Of a stretch of DNA of 64,000 bases, positions 1 through 8,251 are shown one piece after another. The translations under genes and the position numbers were made by a program. Position 1 is the stretch's first letter. Each line of letters opens with the position of its first letter. Source of the DNA: Aquiflexum gelatinilyticum. Lineage in GTDB: Bacteria > Bacteroidota > Bacteroidia > Cytophagales > Cyclobacteriaceae. The notes under the pieces were generated by a model. The model ran no database searches. It had not been told where the DNA came from and saw only the letters and a program-made list of their open reading frames with translations. The stretch spans positions 1 through 64,000 of the forward strand of contig NZ_JANSUY010000027.1 of assembly GCF_024741135.1 (NCBI RefSeq), read 5' to 3'.

Positions 1-181
1 GGTAAGAATAAAATTTACAATCGGTGAAGAAAATAAAATTATTTTTTTGACCTTCTTATTTCAACAATTGTTCCCCCGTTTGGGAGTGCAAAGGTGTAAA
101 TCATTTCATTAAACACAAAGTTGTATTTTAAAATAATTAATAAATAGGACAAATGTCACTGATGGTCAGCAACAAAAATTT

Positions 182-219
182 AAAAAAAATCCTGCCCCGA
201 TTTTTAACCGAGGCAGGAT
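182..219 (-). terminator. Rho-independent terminator of the DUF1080 operon
   Basis: An 8-bp stem (189-196 with 212-219), extended inward by a wobble and two pairs, is followed on the minus strand by an unbroken run of Ts (182-188 on the plus strand are As). It lies just past the stop codon of the last DUF1080 gene. The bases from 1 to 181 are AT-rich and show no gene. Confidence 0.85.
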
Positions 220-242
220 ATCAATCAAAACCTGATATTTTC

Positions 243-839
243 TTAAAGTGCCTTCAAAGTGATGTTTCTCCAATACACTTTGATCCCACCGCCATCATGG
301 ATCTGCAATAAAATCCCACCTTCGCCTTTACCAATCTTCTCGTCTGTATAATCCACCATTTGGACACCATTAACATAAGATGTGACTCTATCACCATTTA
401 CAACGATCTTCATTTTGTTCCAATCGCCATATTTCAAGGCTTTGTCCTTTTCGGGATCAGGCTTGATCAACCAACCTCTGCCATAACTTTCATAAATCCC
501 ACCAGTATCGTTTCCCGGAGGGGCAACTTCTACCTGCCAACCTGATACTTTGGTACCGTCAACCGTAGATCGTATAAAAACCCCGCTGTTACCATCCGCT
601 TCTTGCTTAAACTCAAGGTTGATTTCAAAGTTTTTGTAATGCTTTTCTGTTCCCAAATAGCCGTAACCTTTATCAGGACCACTCTCAGATACAATCAATC
701 CGTTTTCCACATACCATTTTTCGGTACCGTAGACTATCCAACCCATCAAATCCTTGCCGTTGAACAACTTCTCTTTTTTCTGTCCAAATGAAACTTGCGC
801 CAATAAGAGGAATAAACATACAATCAATAACTTTTTCAT
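243..839 (-). CDS. Secreted DUF1080 (3-keto-disaccharide hydrolase family) protein
   Basis: The 198-residue protein begins with a clear signal peptide (hydrophobic core at residues 4-18, Gln at about 20) and is then a single DUF1080 domain, a concanavalin-like jelly roll. The family hallmarks are visible: LFNGKDL-GW at the start, a central GNSGVFIRS segment, and WQVEV followed by GGIYE. Some members of this family hydrolyse 3-keto-glycosides, so a role in breaking sugars oxidised by the Gfo/Idh enzyme two genes upstream is an inference from context. Its ATG overlaps the TGA of the preceding DUF1080 gene (ATGA), which implies translational coupling. It is the last gene of the operon and a strong terminator follows. 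Confidence 0.9.
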   Translation of the reverse strand: MKKLLIVCLFLLLAQVSFGQKKEKLFNGKDLMGWIVYGTEKWYVENGLIVSESGPDKGYGYLGTEKHYKNFEINLEFKQEADGNSGVFIRSTVDGTKVSGWQVEVAPPGNDTGGIYESYGRGWLIKPDPEKDKALKYGDWNKMKIVVNGDRVTSYVNGVQMVDYTDEKIGKGEGGILLQIHDGGGIKVYWRNITLKAL

Positions 840-1594
840 AATGGTCTAATCTTTATGTTTTTGTACCAAACTTCGCTACCGTGATCCTGAAGAGCAATCA
901 ATCCGGATTTTGAAATTGCGTAATCGGGAAAAACATCCCACTTACCACTGTTCCGCTTTGTTTTCCAATCCTCAGAGTAAGGCACGAATTCCACTGTCTT
1001 CTTTCCGTTCAAATAGTATTCCGCCTTTTCATTGGTGAAAATAATTTTCGAAACATTCCATTCGCCGGCAGGCTTAACTACTCCCTCGAAATCAGGGACG
1101 TACATCGCATAGTCAGCCGCCAATGATTGCCAATCTTCCAAAGGCTGCGGGAATCCAAGCTGATCTATCACCTGGTATTCAGGTCCTGTGTAATAAGGTG
1201 CCGCATATTTTGGATCCTCCACTACATGATAGAAGACGCCACTGTTTCCACCTGTAGCTATTTTCCAGGTAAACTCCATTTCAAATTGCTCGAAATCCAT
1301 TGGTGCAAATACAATATCCCCTCCGACATCTCCCCCATCATGACCTAGGCCCTTGAGGGCCCCATCTTCTACGGTCCAATTTGCAGGCAAAGAATCACCA
1401 TTAAATGCCCTCCATCCATCTGTATTGACACCATCAAACAACAACATCCAACCTGTTGATTTTTCATCCTCTGAGAGTGAATTGTCAGGAAGGATTACTT
1501 CAGCAACTTCTTCCGTCACTTCTTCGGCAGGCTTTGGGCCACAGGCCCAAGCCAAGGATATCAAAGCTATCCAAGCTATTCTTGTGTATTTCAT
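836..1594 (-). CDS. DUF1080 lipoprotein (3-keto-disaccharide hydrolase family)
   Basis: The reading frame is open to 1627, but the start is placed at the ATG at 1594. It begins a lipoprotein signal (MKYTRIAW..., lipobox ending at Cys18) two bases after the stop of the Gfo/Idh gene; an upstream start would bury the signal peptide. The 252-residue product has an acidic spacer after the Cys, then a DUF1080 domain with GWMLLFDGVNTDGW, GNSGVFYHV and EYQVID. It is a paralogue of the next gene but larger, and is predicted to be membrane-anchored whereas the other is free. The pair may divide the work of cleaving two 3-keto substrates or act on two sides of a membrane (inference). Confidence 0.9.
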   Translation of the reverse strand: MKYTRIAWIALISLAWACGPKPAEEVTEEVAEVILPDNSLSEDEKSTGWMLLFDGVNTDGWRAFNGDSLPANWTVEDGALKGLGHDGGDVGGDIVFAPMDFEQFEMEFTWKIATGGNSGVFYHVVEDPKYAAPYYTGPEYQVIDQLGFPQPLEDWQSLAADYAMYVPDFEGVVKPAGEWNVSKIIFTNEKAEYYLNGKKTVEFVPYSEDWKTKRNSGKWDVFPDYAISKSGLIALQDHGSEVWYKNIKIRPL

Positions 1595-1596
1595 AA

Positions 1597-2949
1597 TTAA
1601 ATCAATTTCATATTTACGGGATCCCATTTCATAAACTTATCTTGAAAGTAACTGTCGTTGCAGAGCAAGGCAGGTGCCGCAGCCCTGAATCCAAAAATCG
1701 GATCCTCGGCTACTGTGCCGTTTGTCCTTATGGCATTGAACCAATTTCCAAAATGGTCATAATGCGCGCCTTTCCAGCTTCTTTCGGCAGCGTATACAGT
1801 CTCACGGGGAGGAAGGATTTTGGCTCTGCTCTCTTCGGTAGCCCCTCTCAATTTCGCTTGTTCTCTTAAGAACGGATCATCACTTTCAGCATTTTGATTG
1901 AGTTTGACGACTACTTCTTCCCACTTCACGTCCATGGAACCTTTGGTACCCACTATTCTCAAATAAGTAGTACCGCTCGTGCCATCCACAAAATTACATC
2001 TTAGAGAAAGGTTGAATCCGGGATGCTCAGGAGTCTGGGGATAATCAAACATACCCAACAACACATCGGGAACTTCCCTTCCATCTTTCCAATACCTCAA
2101 GCCCCCCATGGAAGATACCTTGGTTGGACCTTTGGAATTGGTAATAAAATGCAAACTTGAAAAGAGGTGGACAAATAAATCGCCTGACATGCCTGTGCCA
2201 TAATCAAGGTAATTTCTCCATCTGAAGAATCTCAAAGGATCCCAATCTCTAGCTGTGGTATTGGAGATGTATTTTTTCCAATCAACGGTCTGTTCATTTC
2301 CATCCTTTGGAACATTATATTGCCATGCGCCTTCAGGAGAATGTCTCGCCCAAAATCCTTCTGCATAAACAATGTCCCCAATGGCCCCGGCGGCAAGAAG
2401 TTCTTTGGCCTTTTCATTTCCCAATGAAGAAACACCTTGGCTGCCCACTACCATCACTTTCCCTGATTTTTTCCAAGCGTTGACGACTTCCATTCCTTCT
2501 TTGACAGAATGGACCATCGGCTTCTCGCAATAGACATGCTTTCCAGCATTCATGGCATCGATACTGATCTGCTTGTGCCAATGGTCAGGAGTCGCAATGA
2601 TAACTGCATCAATATCTTTTCTTTTGAGGACTTCCTGATAATCTTGGGTAACAAACAGATTGGCTCCCCACTTCTGCTTGGCCGACTCAAGTCTGCCTTT
2701 GTACAAATCACAAACAGCCACCAACTTGACATTGGCATGCCTTAGCGCAGAATTGGTATCTTCTGTACCCATGATTCCAGCTCCAATTAATGCCAAGTTG
2801 ATAGGAGTATCGTTTACCATTTCAGAGGCAGGACCTCTTTCTAGGAAATTTTTATCGGGAATTTCTTCTGAAAATGCCAAAGGGCTGATCGCTGCTGCGG
2901 CACCTGTAGCACCAAGCTTTTTTAAGAAATGTCTTCTATTTTGCTTCAT
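1597..2949 (-). CDS. Tat-exported Gfo/Idh/MocA family oxidoreductase
   Basis: This 450-residue protein opens with a twin-arginine signal (NRRHFLKKLG, then an Ala-rich core), so it should be exported folded with its cofactor. A Rossmann nucleotide-binding motif follows (GAGIMGTED at about 56-64), then DHWH and the EKP motif (YCEKPM) whose Lys is catalytic in this family, then the C-terminal alpha/beta domain. Family members oxidise or reduce sugars and sugar acids with NAD(P). It is first in an operon with two DUF1080 proteins, two bases from the next start. This fits a periplasmic route in which the enzyme forms a 3-keto sugar and DUF1080 cleaves it; the substrate is not visible. Confidence 0.92.
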   Translation of the reverse strand: MKQNRRHFLKKLGATGAAAAISPLAFSEEIPDKNFLERGPASEMVNDTPINLALIGAGIMGTEDTNSALRHANVKLVAVCDLYKGRLESAKQKWGANLFVTQDYQEVLKRKDIDAVIIATPDHWHKQISIDAMNAGKHVYCEKPMVHSVKEGMEVVNAWKKSGKVMVVGSQGVSSLGNEKAKELLAAGAIGDIVYAEGFWARHSPEGAWQYNVPKDGNEQTVDWKKYISNTTARDWDPLRFFRWRNYLDYGTGMSGDLFVHLFSSLHFITNSKGPTKVSSMGGLRYWKDGREVPDVLLGMFDYPQTPEHPGFNLSLRCNFVDGTSGTTYLRIVGTKGSMDVKWEEVVVKLNQNAESDDPFLREQAKLRGATEESRAKILPPRETVYAAERSWKGAHYDHFGNWFNAIRTNGTVAEDPIFGFRAAAPALLCNDSYFQDKFMKWDPVNMKLI

Positions 2950-3071
2950 TTTCTAGGATTGGTTATTATTGATATTTGGAATCGAAAAGTTAATTAAAAT
3001 TTTTATAAAAGTATTTTCAAATGATCTATATTTTTATAAACGGGGGTTTTCCCAAGTAAGCAAACTCTTCT

Positions 3072-3833
3072 TTAAATACTTTCAAAATATCTTCCAGCAA
3101 AAAGCAATCTGCTTCCATACCAAGAAAACATTTCCCCATCCACTATCTTGATTTTAGTTTTGGGTAATTTTTCCTGAAAAAATAAAATGTGTTTTTCTTC
3201 GAATGGAAACGGCTCTGAACTGAGCAAAAGGAATTGCGGATTCAAATTGACGATTTCTTCCAAATCAATCTCAGGGTACCGAGATGGATTGATGAGATTT
3301 TTGAAACCTGCTTTTTCCAACATGAAATCTATAAAAGTATTGGAACCGACTGCAATCAAAGGATCTTTCCAAATTAGGTAAATAGCAGAACCTTTGAGTT
3401 TGAATTCTTTTTCTAAACCATGCTTAATCTCAGACACGATCTCATTGGCTTTTGAAAAAGTATCAGTCAATTCCCCAATGCTCAGAATCATCCGGTAGGC
3501 ATCTTCCAAGGTGTAAATGTCACTCATCCAAACCGGAAACTTTTCAGCAAGTTTTTCAATCCCTTCCTGATAGTTTTCCTCCTTGTTTCCAATAATCAGG
3601 TCAGGTTGAAGCGATTCGATTTTATCAAAATGGAAATTCTTTGTGCCCCCAATAACCGTTATTTCTTTTTTCAATCCTTTGGGATGGATACAAAATTTGG
3701 TAACGCCAACAATCTTATCTCTCAAACCCAAATCCACCAAAAACTCTGTCTGCGATGGAACCAAAGAGACAATCCTTTTTGGTGGATTAGGAAGGGAGAT
3801 GGTGCGATTGAGTTGGTCTTTGTGATAGGGCAT
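3072..3833 (-). CDS. BtuF-like helical-backbone metal/cobalamin receptor without signal peptide
   Basis: The 253-residue product matches the type III substrate-binding fold: PPKRIVSLVPSQTEFLVDLG near the N-terminus, a GGTKN loop, LQPDLIIG, and a C-terminal lobe with LNPQFLLLSSEPF. Relatives bind vitamin B12, haem or iron chelates for ABC importers. There is no signal peptide or lipobox and no permease or ATPase nearby, so periplasmic delivery is doubtful; a cytoplasmic or unconventional role is possible. The ATG at 3833 is adjacent to a tandem octamer repeat on its 5' side with no spacing, which leaves no normal ribosome-binding site. Confidence 0.85.
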   Translation of the reverse strand: MPYHKDQLNRTISLPNPPKRIVSLVPSQTEFLVDLGLRDKIVGVTKFCIHPKGLKKEITVIGGTKNFHFDKIESLQPDLIIGNKEENYQEGIEKLAEKFPVWMSDIYTLEDAYRMILSIGELTDTFSKANEIVSEIKHGLEKEFKLKGSAIYLIWKDPLIAVGSNTFIDFMLEKAGFKNLINPSRYPEIDLEEIVNLNPQFLLLSSEPFPFEEKHILFFQEKLPKTKIKIVDGEMFSWYGSRLLFAGRYFESI

Positions 3834-3873
3834 GGTTATTTGGTTATTTGGTTATTTGGTTAATTGGTTATTT
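3834..3873. repeat. Five-unit tandem octamer GGTTATTT touching a start codon
   Basis: Five consecutive 8-bp units (3834-3841, 3842-3849, 3850-3857, 3858-3865, 3866-3873) read GGTTATTT, with one change in the fourth unit. On the minus strand they read AAATAACC and end exactly at the ATG of the BtuF-like gene. A looser related tract occurs at 3901-3931 (ATTAACTTATTAACC type) and another at 30421-30475. Confidence 0.9.
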
Positions 3874-3933
3874 GATAACACAAAACCTCTGATTGTAAAT
3901 CTTAATAACTTATTAACTTATTAACCAATAACC

Positions 3934-5001
3934 TTATTTAATATATCTAAAATCAAACTCCGGATCCAATTCAGCCAAGAATTGATACATCAGAAGAATG
4001 ATATTTTCGATATCTTCTTTGCTAGCTGTCTCCACGGTCGTGTGCATGTATTTCAAAGGAAGGGAAATCAAGGCAGACGGAACGCCTTCATTGGAATAAG
4101 CAAAAGCATCTGTATCTGTTCCGGTACTTCTCGAAGCCGCTGCCCGTTGGAACGGAATGCTGTTTTTCTTAGCGGATTCGATGACCAAATCCAATAACTT
4201 TTTGTGAACTGCTGCACCATAAGTCAAGACAGGTCCTTTTCCTGCTACCTGCTCGCCACTTGTTATCTTGGAATACATTGGTGCAGTCGTATCGTGGCAC
4301 ACATCGGTGATGATCGCTACATTCGGCTTGATGCGGGCAGCAATCATTTCTGCGCCACGGAGACCGATTTCTTCCTGCACGGCATTCACTATATATAAGC
4401 CGAAAGGAAGCTTGAGACCTGCCTCTTGGATTTTCCTCGCTACCTGTGCGATCATATATCCCCCAATCCTGTTGTCCAAGGCCCTTCCTGAATAGAATTT
4501 TCCATTCAATTCCTGTAGTTCATCTTTGAAAGTAATCACGCAACCGACATGGATGCCCAATGCCTCCACTTCTTCTTTGTTTCTTGCCCCGACATCGATA
4601 AAAATATTATCCAAAGTCGGCCCTTCTTCTTTTCCTTCTTTCCTGACATGGATCGCCGGCCAACCAAAAACTCCGGGAATAGCAGCTTTGTCTGTGTGGA
4701 TATTTACTCTCATGGATGGAGCAATCATGTGGTCAGACCCGCCGTTTCTACGGACATAGATATAGCCGTCCCCATTGATATAATTGACAAACCAACTGAT
4801 CTCGTCGGCATGGGCTTCGATGACGACCTTGTATTCCGCTTCGGGATTGATCACCCCGACGACTGTTCCATAGCTGTCAGTAAAGTAGCTGTCCACATAA
4901 GGTTTGATATAATCCAACCAAATCTGTTGGCCCGAGGCCTCAAATCCTGTCGGAGAGGCGTTGTTGAGGTATTTGTAGAGGAAGGCTTGTTGTTTTTCCA
5001 T
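3934..5001 (-). CDS. M42 family metallo-aminopeptidase
   Basis: This 355-residue cytosolic enzyme is of normal length for the M42 (FrvX/glutamyl aminopeptidase/endoglucanase M) family of dinuclear metal peptidases that form tetrahedral dodecamers. The expected metal ligands are visible: His64-x-Asp66 in EAHADEI, the bridging Asp175 in RALDNRIGG, the catalytic Glu pair 209-210 in VQEEIGLRGA, Asp232 in ITDVCHD and His319 in KYMHTTVE. No signal peptide is present, in keeping with peptide recycling in the cytoplasm. It appears to be a single gene, separated by repeats from its neighbours. Confidence 0.93.
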   Translation of the reverse strand: MEKQQAFLYKYLNNASPTGFEASGQQIWLDYIKPYVDSYFTDSYGTVVGVINPEAEYKVVIEAHADEISWFVNYINGDGYIYVRRNGGSDHMIAPSMRVNIHTDKAAIPGVFGWPAIHVRKEGKEEGPTLDNIFIDVGARNKEEVEALGIHVGCVITFKDELQELNGKFYSGRALDNRIGGYMIAQVARKIQEAGLKLPFGLYIVNAVQEEIGLRGAEMIAARIKPNVAIITDVCHDTTAPMYSKITSGEQVAGKGPVLTYGAAVHKKLLDLVIESAKKNSIPFQRAAASRSTGTDTDAFAYSNEGVPSALISLPLKYMHTTVETASKEDIENIILLMYQFLAELDPEFDFRYIK

Positions 5002-5021
5002 TTTGAGTTTTTTTATATTCT

Positions 5022-5055
5022 AGTCAACAGTCGACAGACGACGGTCCACAGCAGG
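5022..5055. repeat. Left copy of a GTC-ACAG repeat flanking the S23 gene
   Basis: The segment contains GTCAACAG, TCGACAG and ACGGTCCACAG in succession. Its imperfect reverse complement lies at 5475-5508, so the two copies bracket the four-helix-bundle gene as degenerate inverted repeats. Confidence 0.65.
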
Positions 5056-5101
5056 TTTACAGGTTAGTTTATGTTGTTTCGTAAAGATTGAAGTTTCACA
5101 A

Positions 5102-5133
5102 TTAAATTCTCTATAGAAGCATAGAGAATTTAA
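5102..5133 (-). other. Perfect 13-bp hairpin overlapping the S23 stop codon
   Basis: Bases 5102-5114 pair perfectly with 5121-5133 around a 6-base loop. The hairpin includes the TAA stop of the four-helix-bundle gene. It is AT-rich and has no long T run after it, so it is a weak terminator at best; it may be part of the repeat unit that carries the gene. Confidence 0.6.
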
Positions 5134-5417
5134 AATTCATCTTCAACAATAATTCCTCTCTTTCTCCCTAAGTAAAGGCAACCTACTACCTCAATTCCTG
5201 ATCGGATAGAATATCCTAAAAATTTCTTGAATTCTGCATTCGATTGACCCGTTGATCCCTCTGCAATATTTAAAGCAATCGAATCAGCAGCTCGTTGAAG
5301 TTGCTGAGCTAAAACATACTTTTCATCTGCTGGGAATTTTTTAATTAGTTTATTTATCTCCAATGAATAATCCAACGACATTTCCCAAACCCTCAAGTTT
5401 TCGAACTTAAAAGCCAT
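5130..5417 (-). CDS. Four-helix bundle protein (S23/intervening-sequence protein family), C-terminally short
   Basis: The 95-residue product carries the family signature: FENLRVWEMS, then FPADEKYVLAQQLQRAADSIALNIAEGS, then EFKKFLGYSIRSGIEVVGCLYLGRKRGII. Members are usually about 115-120 residues and end with a fourth helix after the EDEF segment. Here translation stops right after EDEF, so about 25 residues are missing, and the lost part is not evident in another frame. Relatives occur inside 23S rRNA intervening sequences and, as here, as stand-alone genes among repeats; their function is not well defined. It is either a decayed copy or a short variant. Confidence 0.85.
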   Translation of the reverse strand: MAFKFENLRVWEMSLDYSLEINKLIKKFPADEKYVLAQQLQRAADSIALNIAEGSTGQSNAEFKKFLGYSIRSGIEVVGCLYLGRKRGIIVEDEF

Positions 5418-5474
5418 ACCTTATCTATTTGTTTCAATTACTATTTAAACCATGGTAATAATACCTTTTGCCGG

Positions 5475-5508
5475 GATCTGTCGACCGTGGACTGTGGTCT
5501 GTTGACCT
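5475..5508. repeat. Right copy of the GTC-ACAG repeat flanking the S23 gene
   Basis: It reads CTGTCGACCGTGGACTGTG followed by GTCTGTTGACC. Its reverse complement shares GTCAACAG and a CGGTCSACAG segment with 5022-5055. It ends only two bases before the stop codon of the carboxylase gene. Confidence 0.65.
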
Positions 5509-5509
5509 T

Positions 5510-7093
5510 TTACAATGGAATATTCCCATGCTTCTTCCTTGGTAATTTATCCACTTTGTTTTCGAGCATTTTGAAACCCCGGATAAGTTTTTCTCTTGTT
5601 TCGGAAGGGATGATCACCTCATCGATAAAACCTCTGTGGGCAGCGCGGTATGGATTGGCAAATTTGGAAGTATAGTCATCAATTTTTTCCTGAAGTTTGG
5701 AGGCCGGATCTTCTGCTTCAGCGATTTCTCTTTTGAAAATAATCTCTGCCGCACCTTTGGGACCCATTACGGCGATCTCAGCAGTAGGCCAAGCAAAATT
5801 CAGATCAGCACCTATATGCTTTGAATTCATCACATCGTAGGCTCCTCCATAGGCTTTTCGGGTGATGACGGTAATCCTTGGAACTGTCGCCTCTGAAAAC
5901 GCATAGAGCAACTTGGCCCCATTGGTAATGATTCCGTTCCATTCCTGATCTGTTCCAGGTAAAAATCCCGGTACATCCACCAAGACCAATAGCGGTACAT
6001 TGAAGGAGTCACAAGTCCTCACAAACCTTGCTGCTTTCATTGAAGCATGGTTGTCCAAAACACCTGCAAGTGATTGTGGTTGATTTCCGACTATTCCGAT
6101 GCTTCTACCTGCAAGTCTTGCAAATCCCACAACAATATTGTCTGCATAGTTTTTATGAACTTCCAGAAATGATCCTTCGTCACAGATTCCATCCACTACA
6201 TCGCGGATATCATAAGGATGATTGGGATTATCGGGAATGATGGTATCCAAAACTTTCCTGGACTCATCATCTTTCAGATCATAGGCATAAACAGGAGCGG
6301 TATCCTCGCAGTTTTGGGGCATATAACTGAGTAATTTTTTGATGTTTTGGATACATTCCAATTCATTGGCACAAGCAAAATGAGTTACCCCACTTTTGGT
6401 GGAATGTGTGCTAGCCCCGCCCAACTCTTCTGCAGTGACATTTTCGGCAGTGACGGTTTTTACGACATTGGGTCCGGTCACAAACATGTAAGAGGTGTTT
6501 TCGACCATCAGGATAAAATCTGTGATAGCAGGAGAATACACCGCCCCGCCGGCACATGGTCCCATGATGGCTGATATCTGAGGCACTACGCCCGAGGCCA
6601 AAGTATTTCTATAAAAAATATCCGCATATCCACCCAAAGAGACAACGCCTTCCTGAATCCTTGCGCCTCCCGAATCATTCAAACCAATGACGGGCGCACC
6701 GTTTTTCATGGCCATGTCCATGATTTTGCAGATTTTCTCCGCATGTGTTTCCGAAAGAGATCCTCCAAAAATTGTAAAGTCCTGTGAATACACATAGACC
6801 AAACGGCCATTGATTTCTCCATATCCTGTCACCACGCCATCGCCTAAATAATGCTCTTTGTCAAGACCAAAGTCTTTGGCACGGTGCATCACAAATTTGT
6901 CAATTTCCTGAAAAGTACCTTCGTCTAGCAAAAAATGTATCCTTTCCCTTGCCGTAAGTTTGCCTTTCTTGTGTTGGGCAGCAATTCTTGCTTCTCCCCC
7001 GCCGAGCAAAGCTTCCTCGTTTTTTTTATTCAGTAATTCAAACTTGTCCTTATTGGAGGGAAGGGTATACACGCCTTTGATTTTGCTGTCCAT
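5510..7093 (-). CDS. Acyl-CoA carboxylase carboxyltransferase (beta) subunit, propionyl-CoA type
   Basis: A 527-residue carboxyltransferase with both crotonase-like halves. Motifs include [35 protein letters not shown] (oxyanion loop) and the second-half [11 protein letters not shown]. The best relatives are propionyl-CoA/methylmalonyl-CoA carboxylase beta chains, which transfer CO2 from carboxybiotin to the acyl-CoA. The biotin carboxylase and biotin carrier subunits are not in the window. The frame stays open to a TTG at 7120, but I chose the ATG at 7093: the TTG lies inside the predicted -7 promoter element (7118-7125). Confidence 0.93.
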   Translation of the reverse strand: MDSKIKGVYTLPSNKDKFELLNKKNEEALLGGGEARIAAQHKKGKLTARERIHFLLDEGTFQEIDKFVMHRAKDFGLDKEHYLGDGVVTGYGEINGRLVYVYSQDFTIFGGSLSETHAEKICKIMDMAMKNGAPVIGLNDSGGARIQEGVVSLGGYADIFYRNTLASGVVPQISAIMGPCAGGAVYSPAITDFILMVENTSYMFVTGPNVVKTVTAENVTAEELGGASTHSTKSGVTHFACANELECIQNIKKLLSYMPQNCEDTAPVYAYDLKDDESRKVLDTIIPDNPNHPYDIRDVVDGICDEGSFLEVHKNYADNIVVGFARLAGRSIGIVGNQPQSLAGVLDNHASMKAARFVRTCDSFNVPLLVLVDVPGFLPGTDQEWNGIITNGAKLLYAFSEATVPRITVITRKAYGGAYDVMNSKHIGADLNFAWPTAEIAVMGPKGAAEIIFKREIAEAEDPASKLQEKIDDYTSKFANPYRAAHRGFIDEVIIPSETREKLIRGFKMLENKVDKLPRKKHGNIPL

Positions 7094-7117
7094 GTCTCTA
7101 AAGTTATTTGGTTTGGT

Positions 7118-7149
7118 CAAATATAATGCGGGACAATCTAGTGAGGAAA
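7118..7149 (-). promoter_or_regulatory. Candidate Bacteroidota promoter for the acyl-CoA carboxylase gene
   Basis: On the minus strand a TATATTTG element (7125-7118) matches the TAnnTTTG -7 consensus. It is preceded, after a 20-base spacer, by TTTC (7149-7146), one base off the TTTG -33 element. Transcription would begin about 20 bases before the ATG at 7093. Confidence 0.5.
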
Positions 7150-7258
7150 TTTAAATTGAGGAACATCCCGGAAATTCGATTTCGTGGCAATAGAAAAATT
7201 CTTAACAATGGAATTAGAATAAACTTTTTATATTCGCGCATTCAAAAATCAAGGTGGT

Positions 7259-8218
7259 ATGATTCCGACCAAAGCTGCAATCATCGACATGGGTACCAAT
7301 ACGTTTCACCTACTTTTAGTGGAATTGTATGCAGACAGGTTCGAGACAATTTATAAGGAGAAAATCCCTGTCAAAATCGGGCAGGGTGGCATCAGCCGCA
7401 ACACCATCCATCCGGATGCTGAAAAAAGGGCTTTTCATACATTGCATCATTTCAGAAACCTGATCGATGGAGAAGGAATCACCAGCATTTTTGCCTTTGC
7501 CACAAGCGGTGTACGAAATGCAGACAATGGAAAAGAATTTGTAGCCAAAATCAAAGAGGAATTTCAGATTGATGTTCTCGTCATCGATGGGGAACAGGAA
7601 GCCCAAATGATCTATGAAGGCATCAGATTTAGTGGTTCTTTAAATGGGGAAACCTGTTTGATGATGGACATAGGTGGCGGTTCGGTAGAATTTATCATCG
7701 GTAATTCACAGGAAGCATTTTGGAGAAAAAGTTTTGAAATTGGTGGACAAAGAATGCTTGATTTGTTTCATTACCATGATCCAATTTTGCCTGGTGAGGT
7801 GGAGAACCTGACTGTTTATCTTGAAGAAAAACTTGGAGACCTTGTCAATGCCATCAAAAAATATAATCCAACAGGAATCGTAGGCTCTTCAGGTACTTTT
7901 GATACGCTGACAGACATTTATTTTGCTTCGTTGCATGAAACCAAGTTGAAGACACAACAGGTATTTCAGCTGCCAAGAGAAGAATTCGAATTGATAGTCC
8001 AAAAGCTTTTGACCCTAAATAGAGAAGAAAGACTTTTGATCCCGGGCATGATCGAAATGCGAGTGGATATGATTGTCGTGGCAGCTTGTTTGATAGAGTA
8101 CATATTAAAGTTTGTTCCTGTTTCTACCTTGACATGTTCGAGTTTTGCATTGAAAGAAGGGGCAATTGCTGAATTGATGGGTAAGCATTCCCAAGCTGTC
8201 TCTTTGATGAGCAGGTAA
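7259..8218 (+). CDS. Ppx/GppA phosphatase (exopolyphosphatase / guanosine pentaphosphatase family)
   Basis: The 319-residue protein has the ASKHA actin-like ATPase fold: phosphate-1 loop IIDMGTNTFHLLL (residues 8-20), ATSGVRNA at 81-88, the second phosphate loop MMDIGGGSVEF (about 135-145) and GSSGTFDTL. It is the short form (two Ppx domains only, no C-terminal HD domain), common in Bacteroidota, so either polyphosphate or pppGpp may be the substrate. An AAGGTGG sequence lies directly before the ATG. The next gene begins 33 bases downstream and is probably co-transcribed. Confidence 0.9.
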   Translation: MIPTKAAIIDMGTNTFHLLLVELYADRFETIYKEKIPVKIGQGGISRNTIHPDAEKRAFHTLHHFRNLIDGEGITSIFAFATSGVRNADNGKEFVAKIKEEFQIDVLVIDGEQEAQMIYEGIRFSGSLNGETCLMMDIGGGSVEFIIGNSQEAFWRKSFEIGGQRMLDLFHYHDPILPGEVENLTVYLEEKLGDLVNAIKKYNPTGIVGSSGTFDTLTDIYFASLHETKLKTQQVFQLPREEFELIVQKLLTLNREERLLIPGMIEMRVDMIVVAACLIEYILKFVPVSTLTCSSFALKEGAIAELMGKHSQAVSLMSR

Positions 8219-8251
8219 TCAAATCATCCTACTAATCCGGATCACAAAAAC

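Noticed and set aside
3834-3873. CRISPR-like array
   Set aside because: The units are 8 bp with no spacers, and there is no cas gene in the window.
5050-5130. Frameshift explaining the missing C-terminus of the S23 protein
   Set aside because: Other frames after the stop do not show the expected last helix, so a simple frameshift is not supported.
7093-7120. TTG start of the acyl-CoA carboxylase gene
   Set aside because: The TTG overlaps the predicted -7 promoter element, and an ATG at 7093 fits the family N-terminus.
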